The translations under genes and the position numbers were made by a program. From contig DMPB01000087.1 of assembly GCA_003456175.1 (NCBI GenBank), positions 4,012-11,974 on the forward strand: 7,963 nt of DNA, read 5' to 3'. Positions 1 through 6,747 of the stretch are shown piece after piece. This stretch comes from Chitinophagaceae bacterium. GTDB lineage: Bacteria > Bacteroidota > Bacteroidia > Chitinophagales > Chitinophagaceae. How positions within the stretch are numbered: position 1 is the stretch's first letter; every line of letters starts with the position of its first letter. The notes under the pieces were generated by a model. It was not told where the DNA came from and made no database searches. It was given only the letters and a program-made list of their open reading frames with translations.

Positions 1-1251
1 ACCGTTACCATTGTGCCACAAGCGGCGCCAGCCACACCACAGTTATCGCTTGCTCGTACTTGGTGTAATGGCGATAGCTTGCTTATTCGCATCAACAACA
101 TAACACCTGGCATACAATATCGGTGGACATTACCCAACAACACTGGTTTTATAAGTAATGGCATTAGTATTGGTAATGCTATTAGCAATGTAGCCGGAAC
201 GTACACGGTGGTTGGTGCAACGCCTAATAACTGTACTAGCATTGCTGGTAGCATAACGGTAGCACCGGTTAACCGACCTCAAATTACCGTGCAATCAAAT
301 ACACCTGTTTGTGAGGGTAGCTCTTTGCAGGTACAGGTGCAGTCAGATAGTGCTTACAACATTACATGGCGAGGGCCCAATGGCCTTACGGCAAATGGAA
401 GCCTGCTACAACTAACAGCACAAGCTAACAGTGGCGGTACGTATGTGGCAACCGCCCGTAACCAATCGGGATGTACTCGTGTTGATAGTGCAGTGGTGGT
501 GGTGCTACCGCCAGCAGTAGCCAATATTCGCAATACCGATACCCTAGTGTGCTTAGGCGATTCATTTACCGTAAGGGGCAGCTTTGGAGGTGGTAATTTA
601 ATTTGGCAGCCTGCAAGTATTGTAAGTGGCTCTATTGCTACTTCATTTACCGTAAGGCCAACTACCAGTACGTGGCTAACAGCCATTGCTAGCAGCGGTA
701 GCGGTTGTATACAACGAGATAGTTTTTTGATTACTGTGCATGAAAAACCTAGTGTTTTTGCAGGCCGAGATACCACCATTTTCAAAGGCTTTTCAGTACC
801 ATTAACCTTAGCAAGAGTTAGTGGTACGGCTATTAATTTTATTTGGACACCAAGCACTGGATTAAACGATGCAACTTTATTGAACCCTTTAGCTACGCCG
901 CAGCTTACAACGCAGTACATACTTAGTGTTAACAGTGCCTTTTGTGGTGCCGTAAGCGATACATTAACTATTCGGGTACTAGAAAATATTCGAGTGCCGA
1001 ATGCATTTAGCCCAAATGGTGATGGCGTGAATGATACCTGGGTGATAGAGGGGCTTAATACGTATCGTTCTGCTACAGTAGAAGTGTTTAACCGTTATGG
1101 ACAACCTGTATTTAGCGCTGGCCGTGGTTACCCGCAGGCTTGGAATGGTACTTTTAAGGGTAAGCCTTTGGCAGCAGGTACATTTTATTATGTGATAACG
1201 ATACCTGAACTCAATAATACACTTAGTGGTTGGGTAATGATTTTGAAGTAG
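1..1251 (+). CDS. Large secreted Ig-like repeat protein with CHU_C (gliding motility-associated / T9SS) C-terminal domain, 5' end missing
   Basis: The frame is open from the first base to the TAG at 1249-1251, so only the last 416 codons of a longer gene are visible. The GTG at 13 is not a credible start because the frame continues upstream. The visible protein is a chain of Ig-like/PKD-like beta domains of roughly 80 residues. Each opens with a phrase such as TPVCEGSSL or TLVCLGDSF and closes with a GTYTV or GTYVA strand followed by a cysteine, giving paired cysteines per domain. The last ~86 residues (from about 991) form a CHU_C domain: PNAFSPNGDGVND, then VEVFNRYGQPVF, W-N-G, AAGTFYYVI and a final GWVMILK. 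In Bacteroidota this domain is the type B signal that sends a protein through the type IX secretion system to the cell surface. Such proteins act as adhesins or surface-structure proteins; the specific ligand cannot be told here. It converges with ffh. Confidence 0.93.
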   Translation, partial: TVTIVPQAAPATPQLSLARTWCNGDSLLIRINNITPGIQYRWTLPNNTGFISNGISIGNAISNVAGTYTVVGATPNNCTSIAGSITVAPVNRPQITVQSNTPVCEGSSLQVQVQSDSAYNITWRGPNGLTANGSLLQLTAQANSGGTYVATARNQSGCTRVDSAVVVVLPPAVANIRNTDTLVCLGDSFTVRGSFGGGNLIWQPASIVSGSIATSFTVRPTTSTWLTAIASSGSGCIQRDSFLITVHEKPSVFAGRDTTIFKGFSVPLTLARVSGTAINFIWTPSTGLNDATLLNPLATPQLTTQYILSVNSAFCGAVSDTLTIRVLENIRVPNAFSPNGDGVNDTWVIEGLNTYRSATVEVFNRYGQPVFSAGRGYPQAWNGTFKGKPLAAGTFYYVITIPELNNTLSGWVMILK

Positions 1252-1323
1252 TGCTGTGAGGTAGTATCAACTAAATGGTGTTGAAAGGTAAGTTGTAAAT
1301 CAAGTTCACAATTGAAGTTATAC

Positions 1324-1367
1324 ATAATTCGAGGGGCTTTTGCAAATGCAAAAGCCCCTCGAATTAT
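1324..1367. terminator. Bidirectional terminator hairpin between convergent genes
   Basis: Two 21-bp arms (1324-1344 and 1347-1367) are perfect reverse complements separated by two bases. In practice this gives a stem of about 20 bp with an AAAT-type loop. The core GAGGGGCTTTTGC pairs with GCAAAAGCCCCTC and is flanked by AT-rich ATAATTC/GAATTAT, so either strand ends its stem with A/T-rich sequence. It lies 72 bases after the stop of the CHU_C gene and 12 bases beyond the ffh stop on the other strand. That is where a shared terminator for two converging transcripts is expected. There is no long T-tract, so termination strength is inferred. Confidence 0.85.
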
Positions 1368-1379
1368 AACATGTACGAA

Positions 1380-2711
1380 TTATCTCCGCATCATTCCCTT
1401 CATACCGGGGAAGCCGCCCATGGGCATTTTGTTCATCATCTTCATCATTTCACGCATTTGTTCAAATTGCTTGATAAAGGCATTCACCTCCTCTAATTTT
1501 TTGCCGCTGCCTTTGGCAATGCGGTTGCGGCGGCTGGGGTTAATAAGATCGGGGTTAGAGCGTTCTTCAAGTGTCATACTGCTGATAATTGCTTCTATAC
1601 CTTTAAAGGCATCATCGCTAATATCAATATCTTTTATGGCCTTGCCTACGCCAGGTATCATACCCATCAAATCTTTCAGGTTACCCATTTTTTTGATTTG
1701 TTGTAGCTGGTCGTAGAAGTCTTGGAAGTCGAACTGGTTTTTACGAATTTTCTTTTCAAGCTTTTTAGCTTGTTCTTCATCGTATTGACGTTGTGCCTTT
1801 TCTACAAGGCTTGCAATGTCGCCCATCCCTAAGATACGCTGCGCCATACGTTCAGGGTAGAATACATCGAGCGTTTCCATTTTTTCGCCGCTGCTGGCAA
1901 ATTTGATGGGTTTGTTCACCGTATACTTGATACTCAGTGCAGCACCACCGCGGGTATCGCCATCGAGCTTGGTGAGCACAACGCCAGAAAAATCTAGTCG
2001 GTCGTTGAAGGCTTTAGCTGTATTTACCGCATCTTGCCCCGTCATGCTATCTACCACAAACAAAATTTCGGTAGGCTGTACCGCAGCTTTAATATTGGCT
2101 ACTTCGGTCATCATAGCTTCATCTACCGCTAATCGGCCAGCGGTATCTATGATCACTACATTTTTATTATTGGCTTTAGCATGTTTTACGGCATTTTGAG
2201 CAATAGCAACTGCATTGTTATTTTCACGCTCAGCGTAAATTTCAACACCAATTTGTCCGGCTAACACAGTAAGCTGATCAATAGCGGCTGGACGATAAAT
2301 ATCGGCTGCTACTACGAGCGGACTTTTTCCTTTCTGTGTTTTTAAGAAGTTGGCGAGCTTACCTGTAAAAGTAGTTTTACCAGAACCTTGCAAGCCTGCT
2401 ATTAAAATAACGGCCGGATTTCCGGTGATATTAAAATCGGCAGCGGTGCCACCCATGAGTTCGGTAAGCTCATCTTGCACAATTTTAACCATTAACTGAC
2501 CGGGGCTAATAGCGTTGAGTACTTTTTCGCCCAGCGCCTTTTCTTTCACTTTGTCAGTGAATTCTTTAGCTATTTTATAGTTAACGTCGGCATCAATTAA
2601 GGCACGGCGAATGTCTTTCACCGTATTAGCTACGTTAAGATCATTGATTTTGGCTTCGCCTTTTAAGTTTTTGAAGGCCGATTCGAGGCGCTCCTGCAAG
2701 TTTCCAAACAT
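1380..2711 (-). CDS. ffh: Signal recognition particle GTPase Ffh (SRP54)
   Basis: Ffh binds 4.5S RNA and the signal peptides of nascent membrane proteins, then docks with FtsY at the membrane to deliver ribosomes to SecYEG. At 443 aa it is the usual bacterial length and looks intact. The N domain (residues 1 to ~85) starts MFGNLQERLESAFKNLKG. The GTPase domain has P-loop GLQGSGKT (106-113), DIYRPAA (137-143), DTAGR (189-193), VVDSMTGQDA (about 219-228) and TKLDGD (247-252). The M domain carries the RNA-binding SRRNRIAKGSG segment and a methionine-rich tail (MREMMKMMNKMP, then GGFPGMKGMMRR) typical of the signal-peptide groove. The start is fixed by the canonical MFGNL N-terminus. A truncated copy of its first 44 codons lies at 5657-5788. 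Base composition is more GC-rich than the accessory genes to its right. Confidence 0.98.
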   Translation of the reverse strand: MFGNLQERLESAFKNLKGEAKINDLNVANTVKDIRRALIDADVNYKIAKEFTDKVKEKALGEKVLNAISPGQLMVKIVQDELTELMGGTAADFNITGNPAVILIAGLQGSGKTTFTGKLANFLKTQKGKSPLVVAADIYRPAAIDQLTVLAGQIGVEIYAERENNNAVAIAQNAVKHAKANNKNVVIIDTAGRLAVDEAMMTEVANIKAAVQPTEILFVVDSMTGQDAVNTAKAFNDRLDFSGVVLTKLDGDTRGGAALSIKYTVNKPIKFASSGEKMETLDVFYPERMAQRILGMGDIASLVEKAQRQYDEEQAKKLEKKIRKNQFDFQDFYDQLQQIKKMGNLKDLMGMIPGVGKAIKDIDISDDAFKGIEAIISSMTLEERSNPDLINPSRRNRIAKGSGKKLEEVNAFIKQFEQMREMMKMMNKMPMGGFPGMKGMMRR

Positions 2712-2741
2712 TCGAATATCAGTTTTCGGGTGGCAAATATA
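2580..2741 (-). repeat. Direct repeat copy A: 5' end of functional ffh plus its -7 box
   Basis: Bases 2580-2711 (ffh codons 1-44) align without gaps to 5657-5788 with 125 of 132 bases identical by my count. The similarity resumes at the -7 box region (2723-2741 versus 5804-5822) after a diverged stretch of unequal length (11 versus 15 bases). The two copies are in the same orientation and about 3.08 kb apart. Beyond the box the flanks are unrelated on inspection. Confidence 0.9.
2734..2741 (-). promoter_or_regulatory. Candidate Bacteroidota -7 box upstream of ffh
   Basis: Read on the minus strand the sequence is TATATTTG, an exact fit to the Bacteroidota -7 consensus TAnnTTTG. It ends 22 bases before the ffh ATG, implying a very short leader. 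No clear TTTG -33 element is visible at 19-21 bases further upstream. Support comes from conservation: the 19-bp context (2723-2741) recurs with 17 matches upstream of the truncated ffh copy (5804-5822), although the bases between box and ATG have diverged. Confidence 0.5.
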
Positions 2742-2843
2742 ACTATTGGAAGTTTTGGACTTACTGTTAAGTTTTCTTAGTTGTGGTAATCGTTTTTTTA
2801 TAAAAAAATAATATAATTCTATACTAATACAATTTTTCTAAAT

Positions 2844-2851
2844 TATATTTA
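2844..2851 (+). promoter_or_regulatory. Weak candidate -7 box for the lipoprotein unit
   Basis: TATATTTA differs from TAnnTTTG at the last base and lies 30 bases before the ATG at 2882, inside a very AT-rich divergent intergenic region shared with ffh. No -33 TTTG is evident, and AT-rich DNA gives such matches easily, so this is only a suggestion. Confidence 0.2.
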
Positions 2852-2881
2852 CAAAAAACTAACCTACAAACTGCGCTGCTT

Positions 2882-4489
2882 ATGAAATCAATCAATCCAT
2901 ACATAGTCATATCCTTGCTTTTTGTTTTTATTGTTGCTTGCCGGAAAACAAATGAGTTTTCAGTTCAAAATTCGGATACAAATGTTGCATAAAGGTTCCT
3001 TACACTACCCAAAAATGCAGGCTCAGAAATATTGCGCATTGCAGAAAGGCTAAGAGTATTAAACACGCGGAATGGCTTTTTAAGTATGATTGGTAAAAAA
3101 GATGGTATGCCCGTTTGGGATAGAGCTATTAATACGACGAAAAAAGCAATTACTTCAACAATAAAAGCAAGGGGTTCAAGTATAAATGACACTATAATTT
3201 TTATACCACTTGTTTTGGAAAATACTCAATACGTTAACGCCTTTATTCTTGCAAAACTGAATGACTCTATACAATTGAATCTATATCGTTCATCTGATTA
3301 TGTAAATCATGAATTTGGAACACTACAAGACACTTCAAATTCAGCAGAAAAGTTTGCCTTACAATTCATGTTATTAGATTTTGAAACTTTCGGGTATTCT
3401 AATTTTAAAGTAATTGATAACAGACTATTTTCTAATGGTAATAGTTCAAGCATTAAACAAAAAAAAGTACATATAGACCATAACAATAGCATTACAAATG
3501 CAAGAGGTAGTATTAAAATTCTAGACTACGAGGTGTGCACTACTACCAAAACCTTAAACTGCTCTTCGAATGCTGCATGTTGTGCTTCAGAAGGTGTTGA
3601 GCCAGGAACCTGTAGTGCCTGTGAGGGTGTTTGTTGGAGTAGTAATACTATATGTATAAAACAGACAATACTAGTTATCGTGGATGATTGGGGAGGAGGT
3701 GGGATTATCCCTACTACTACAGGCGGTGGCGGTGGCGGCGGCGGAAGTTCTACTGAACCTCAGCAGCCATGTAACCCAACGCCAAGTTTAGACAACGGAT
3801 TGGTACCTTGTTTGACAGGCAAAGAAAAAGGCTGGATAGCAGAGCCGATAGAAATATTCCCTAAAAACCCTTGTACCGTAATTGACTCACTGTTAAAAAA
3901 ATCTTTCTTTACCCCGTTATATAAATCTATGAGGGATAGTGTTACTCGAAACTATGAAATGGGTATGTTTTTTAAAAACCCCTTTGAAGGCCGAATAGAT
4001 TTTGGTATTACAAGGGGGCCGCAAGACTCATTGAGTATAGAATACACCATACCTGCCGTTACTGTTGACGGCTTCGTTCATAATCATTATAATCATCCTA
4101 ACCGATATTCTGTATTTAGCGGCTCAGATTTATATACTTTATACCACTATTTTAAAAGTGGTAAAATATCAGATACAAAGATTTTTACTTTTGGATTGGT
4201 TACCGATAGTACATCTTATATTTTAATGATTAATGATACAACTGCATTCAGAAGATTTGGAGAAAAGTATTTAGAGGAAAATCCAGATCTATTTGATGGA
4301 TTAATATTGACATATGATATAACTAGTTCTAAACCTGCCGTAGAGAATGAAATACAATTTTTAAAAATACTTAAGCAATTTACTAATCAAAGTGTCTCTA
4401 TATTCAAAGGTAATTCGGATTTTACCGAATTTAAGCGTATTGAATATAGTTACGATTCAAATACCATTAAACATTTCCCTTGCAATTAA
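2882..4489 (+). pseudogene. Lipoprotein of unknown function with an in-frame TAA at codon 37; JAMM-like metal-site motif in C-terminal half
   Basis: The ATG at 2882 starts a lipoprotein signal: MKSINPY, a hydrophobic core, then FIVAC with Cys20 as the lipidation site. TAA at 2990-2992 stops it at codon 37. The same frame then continues open for 498 codons to 4489, starting RFLTLPKNAGSEI, so leader and body are one gene split by a single nonsense codon. A TTG at 3032 or ATG at 3086 could start the body, but without the export signal. Visible parts by codon number from 2882: a conserved-looking GMPVWDRA segment near 75-82, eight cysteines between 219 and 258, an eight-glycine linker (3722-3745), and GFVHNH...FSGSD near 397-416. 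In the last, His400, His402, Ser413 and Asp416 fit HxH-x10-SxxD, the spacing class of JAMM/JAB metalloproteases. I infer this fold only from the motif, and activity is not assured. The small secreted gene follows after 9 bases, probably in one transcript. It may be a fresh pseudogene, a readthrough gene or a sequencing error. Confidence 0.75.
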
Positions 4490-4498
4490 AATAACCAT

Positions 4499-5023
4499 AT
4501 GAAATTATTATTATTAACTCTAACAATCTTTATTGCTTTTTTAAGTAAAGCCCAAAATCCTAACTGCCCACCCGGCAGCAATAGAGCGGCTCCTGAATTG
4601 GATAAATTTGTTGGTATCTGGCGTTGGGTATCGGGTACAGATACTCTTATTCTCTATTTGCAAAAACAGTATGTAGAAGCAAAGCCAGGGTGTAATTTAC
4701 CGTCCATTATTGGTTGGCATCGCTATGTGCAAAATGGTAGGCTAATTGAAAGTACTGAACAATATTTTGGCTTACCCTATTTGAACGACTCGCATGCAAT
4801 GCTGATATCAGTGGTACAATCAGGAATTAACCCTAATGCTACCGAAGTTGTAGGCAGTTCCAAAGATATAACAAAAAATAAATCTTTTACGCTTTCCTTA
4901 AAAATGCTAAATACTAACTATAACCAAATGCGTTGGAAAATCAGCAATAAACAAGGTATGCAAAAACCCAATTTCGACTATGGCTCAACACTACCTTGGG
5001 ATGTAGTACTACAAAAATTATAG
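4499..5023 (+). CDS. Small secreted protein of unknown function (intact copy of a tandem pair)
   Basis: The protein has 174 aa. The N-terminus MKLLLLTLTIFIAFLSKA is a Sec signal peptide with likely cleavage after Ala18, leaving Gln19 at the mature end as is common in Bacteroidota. The mature protein is about 156 residues. Its DKFVGIWRW motif (35-43) is followed by TDTLILYLQKQYVE, a pattern seen in small periplasmic proteins of Flavobacteriia and Chitinophagia that carry DUF names (possibly DUF6705; from memory, unverified). Two cysteines, Cys23 and Cys65, could pair. Trp73-His74 (IGWHRYV) and the C-terminal MRWKISNKQG and LPWDVVLQKL strands suggest a small beta-barrel-like fold. It starts 9 bases after the lipoprotein frame, suggesting cotranscription. 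A degraded tandem copy follows 13 bases after its stop. Function unknown. Confidence 0.85.
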   Translation: MKLLLLTLTIFIAFLSKAQNPNCPPGSNRAAPELDKFVGIWRWVSGTDTLILYLQKQYVEAKPGCNLPSIIGWHRYVQNGRLIESTEQYFGLPYLNDSHAMLISVVQSGINPNATEVVGSSKDITKNKSFTLSLKMLNTNYNQMRWKISNKQGMQKPNFDYGSTLPWDVVLQKL

Positions 5024-5036
5024 CTTTAAGTAACAT

Positions 5037-5557
5037 ATGAGTCTACTGATATCTTTTTTATAATTCTTACTGTTATTGTAAGCAAAGACCAAAATCCCAA
5101 CTGTGCCCACCAGTAGCACTAGAGCGACTCCGAGTTAGATAAATTTATTGGCACTTGGCGTTGGGTACTAGATGCATATATACTTGTACTCTATTTCCCC
5201 AAAAAGTATGTAGAAGCAAAATCGGGTGTAATTTATCGTCAATTATTGGTTGGCATCGCTATGTATAAAATAACGGGTTAATTGAAAGCACTGAACAATA
5301 TTTTGGTATATCTTACATAGACAATTCGTAAGTAATATTAATAATGGGAGTTGAATCAGTAGAAAATCCTAGTGCCACCGAAGTTGTAGGCGGCTAAAAA
5401 ATGTAACAAGAAATAAATGTTGTTCGCTTTCCTTTAAAATGCTGAATACCAATTATACCCAAATGCGTTGGAAAATCAGCGTTAAACAATGCATACAAAA
5501 GCCAAATTTTGATTATAGTTCAACACTACCGTGGAATCTAGTGCAAAAAAATTATAA
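5037..5557 (+). pseudogene. Decayed tandem duplicate of the 4499-5023 secreted-protein gene
   Basis: The region aligns along its length with 4499-5023, beginning at the same ATG context (AACATATGA versus ACCATATGA) and ending at the corresponding terminal codons. Long identical runs remain, for example 4706-4728 with 5242-5264. The copy is dead: its own frame stops at the ninth codon (TAA at 5061-5063). A single-base shift is needed to reach the recognisable DKFIGTWRWV segment. Another frameshift occurs near 5221-5230, and further stops interrupt the GWHRYV, YIDNS and EVVGG regions. The last codons are also altered by a small deletion. Divergence from the intact copy is moderate, so duplication is not very recent. 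No terminator hairpin is visible after it. Confidence 0.9.
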
Positions 5558-5656
5558 ATTCATATACTGTTTTTGATTAGCAACTTGCTGGAGTAAAACG
5601 TGGGCATTAACAAAGGTATCAAAGTTTTAAAAGCATAGTTGCATAGCCTAAGCATT

Positions 5657-5788
5657 GTTAATGTTGGCATCAATTAAGGCACGGCGAATGTCTTTTACCG
5701 TATTGGCTACGTTTAGATCATTGATTTTGGCTTCGCCTTTTAAGTTTTTGAAGGCCGATTCGAGGCGCTCTTGCAAATTTCCAAACAT
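5657..5788 (-). pseudogene. Truncated second copy of the ffh 5' end (codons 1-44), direct repeat copy B
   Basis: On the minus strand, the ATG at 5788-5786 opens the ffh reading frame exactly (MFGNLQERLESAF...), which stays colinear with real ffh through residue Asn44. After that the sequence is unrelated, and the frame ends two codons later at TAG (5648-5650). The result is a 46-codon ORF covering about half of the N domain, without any GTPase motif. It has 125 of 132 bases identical to 2580-2711. Five of the seven differences are synonymous (Asn4, Gln6, Leu25, Ala28, Val31). The two amino acid changes (Asp42 to Asn, Val43 to Ile) sit right at the broken end. It cannot make a working Ffh. Whether the 46-aa peptide is made is unknown, but start codon and -7 box are both preserved. 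Confidence 0.92.
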
Positions 5789-5814
5789 GCTACTACACTT
5801 TAATTTTTGGGTAG

Positions 5815-5822
5815 CAAATATA
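5815..5822 (-). promoter_or_regulatory. Orphan -7 box upstream of the truncated ffh copy
   Basis: TATATTTG on the minus strand, identical to the box upstream of functional ffh and set in the same conserved context (5804-5822, 17 of 19 matching 2723-2741). It lies 26 bases before the ATG of the fragment, four more than at the real gene. If active, it would transcribe leftwards through the fragment and antisense to the decayed secreted-protein copy. Confidence 0.4.
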
Positions 5823-5972
5823 GTTTGTTGTAGGTCTATAAGTTGTATTAAAGTTATCTTCTTTACACACAAATTTTATAAATGGATTTTAAAGAAAAAT
5901 AGTTAATAGTTTAATAACACACATGATTATATTTTAACATTATTTATTATTTTTTTTGAAAAAATTTTAAAT

Positions 5973-6737
5973 ATGAAAAAGTTCGTTCTAGCTATCTGCT
6001 TAATCGCTTTAATCTGTTGCTCAAAAAAGGATATTACTGTAGAGCAAAATGAAGTTGAAGTACAACTCCAAAAAGTACAAATCCTAAAAAAAGAGAGTGC
6101 TATTGATTCATTAATACTTAGTGATGAATTTGGGGATTTTGCTGATGTATATTTTGATAATACGATCAAAAGAATGTCATTGTTAAAATCCAAAGGGCTT
6201 AGTTCGACAGCAATTTCAAATGAATTTGATTCTTTGAAAACATTAAATGAGATTATTAATTTCTCAATTACATACAGTTTAGATACTACTGTAGTAAAAG
6301 ATATGTACATAGACCCATTATCTGCCCTCACACTATTTTTAAAGTATAACCCCAAATACGAGAATTACACTGATGTTGAAATAAATGACCTTGTAAAATC
6401 AGCTTTGAATAAAGTCGCCTCTGATCCTAGTTTTCATATAAATAACCCAACAAATAAACTTGGAAACTCAATTAATGATTTTATTCTTGAGTTAAATGGA
6501 CAGTTTGATGCACAAATTACTTGGGAGGAGGCTTTGGGTTGTGTTGCAATAGGATTGGCAGCTTACGTTGCGGAGAACTGGAAAAGTATAAAAACACTTG
6601 CTTCTGTACTAAAAGGTGAATTTCCAACTTTTGGCGTTATCAAGGCTGCTGTTACATTGTTTTTTCCACAAACAAAAGTAGTTTGGGCTGTTACATCACT
6701 TGTGGGGTGCCTGATTAATGCATATTTTGTAGATTAA
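5973..6737 (+). CDS. Lipoprotein of unknown function with hydrophobic C-terminal domain
   Basis: The product has 254 aa. The N-terminus MKKFVLAICLIALICCSKKD is a lipoprotein signal with Cys16 the likely lipidated residue (Leu-Ile-Cys before it); a Lys-Lys-Asp follows. Residues ~20-45 are charged and may form a short coiled coil. Residues 45-180 are mostly polar alpha-helical in appearance. From about 186 to the end the protein becomes rich in Ala, Val and Ile with two cysteines, Cys190 (LGCVAIG) and Cys246 (VGCLINAY). They bracket a hydrophobic region that looks like paired amphipathic or membrane-seeking helices. I do not recognise a named domain. Codon and base usage are AT-rich, unlike ffh. 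The next gene, a small membrane protein, begins 10 bases after the stop, and a terminator follows that gene, so the two form one unit. Confidence 0.85.
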   Translation: MKKFVLAICLIALICCSKKDITVEQNEVEVQLQKVQILKKESAIDSLILSDEFGDFADVYFDNTIKRMSLLKSKGLSSTAISNEFDSLKTLNEIINFSITYSLDTTVVKDMYIDPLSALTLFLKYNPKYENYTDVEINDLVKSALNKVASDPSFHINNPTNKLGNSINDFILELNGQFDAQITWEEALGCVAIGLAAYVAENWKSIKTLASVLKGEFPTFGVIKAAVTLFFPQTKVVWAVTSLVGCLINAYFVD

Positions 6738-6747
6738 AATTTATAAA

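Larger units (their letters stand above)
5558..5972. other. Non-coding stretch holding the ffh 5' fragment
   Basis: This 415-base gap between the decayed duplicate and the next lipoprotein gene contains no intact gene of normal size. Bases 5558-5656 show nothing I recognise. Bases 5657-5822 are the truncated ffh copy and its -7 box. Bases 5823-5972 are strongly AT-rich and probably hold the promoter of the 5973 gene. The best candidate there is TATATTTT at 5928-5935, one base off the TAnnTTTG consensus and without a visible -33 element, so it is weak. Confidence 0.6.

Noticed and set aside
354..920. 188-codon open frame on the minus strand
   Set aside because: It lies wholly inside the CHU_C protein gene, lacks any recognisable motif and has the composition expected of an antisense shadow.
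1312..1716. 134-codon plus-strand open frame, and another at 1903-2199
   Set aside because: Both are antisense to the conserved ffh gene; the first also starts just ahead of the terminator palindrome and reads through it.
3032..3034. TTG at 3032 as the true start of a 485-aa cytoplasmic protein
   Set aside because: The same frame upstream contains a full lipoprotein leader with a lipobox, separated only by one TAA. A start at 3032 would cut into the conserved-looking RFLTLP...AERLRVLN segment and lose the export signal.
2742..5656. Insertion sequence or transposon between the ffh repeats
   Set aside because: No transposase, integrase or terminal inverted repeats are visible, and the flanking repeats are 132 bp or more of gene sequence, far longer than a target-site duplication.
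5648..5872. A 74-codon minus-strand gene
   Set aside because: The part upstream of the internal ATG (5788) is the non-coding promoter region, including the TATATTTG box. The rest is the truncated ffh N-terminus, so it is a fragment and not a separate gene.
5927..6355. 142-codon minus-strand open frame over the lipoprotein gene
   Set aside because: The plus strand has a full lipoprotein with signal sequence and a linked downstream gene; the opposite frame is an AT-rich shadow.
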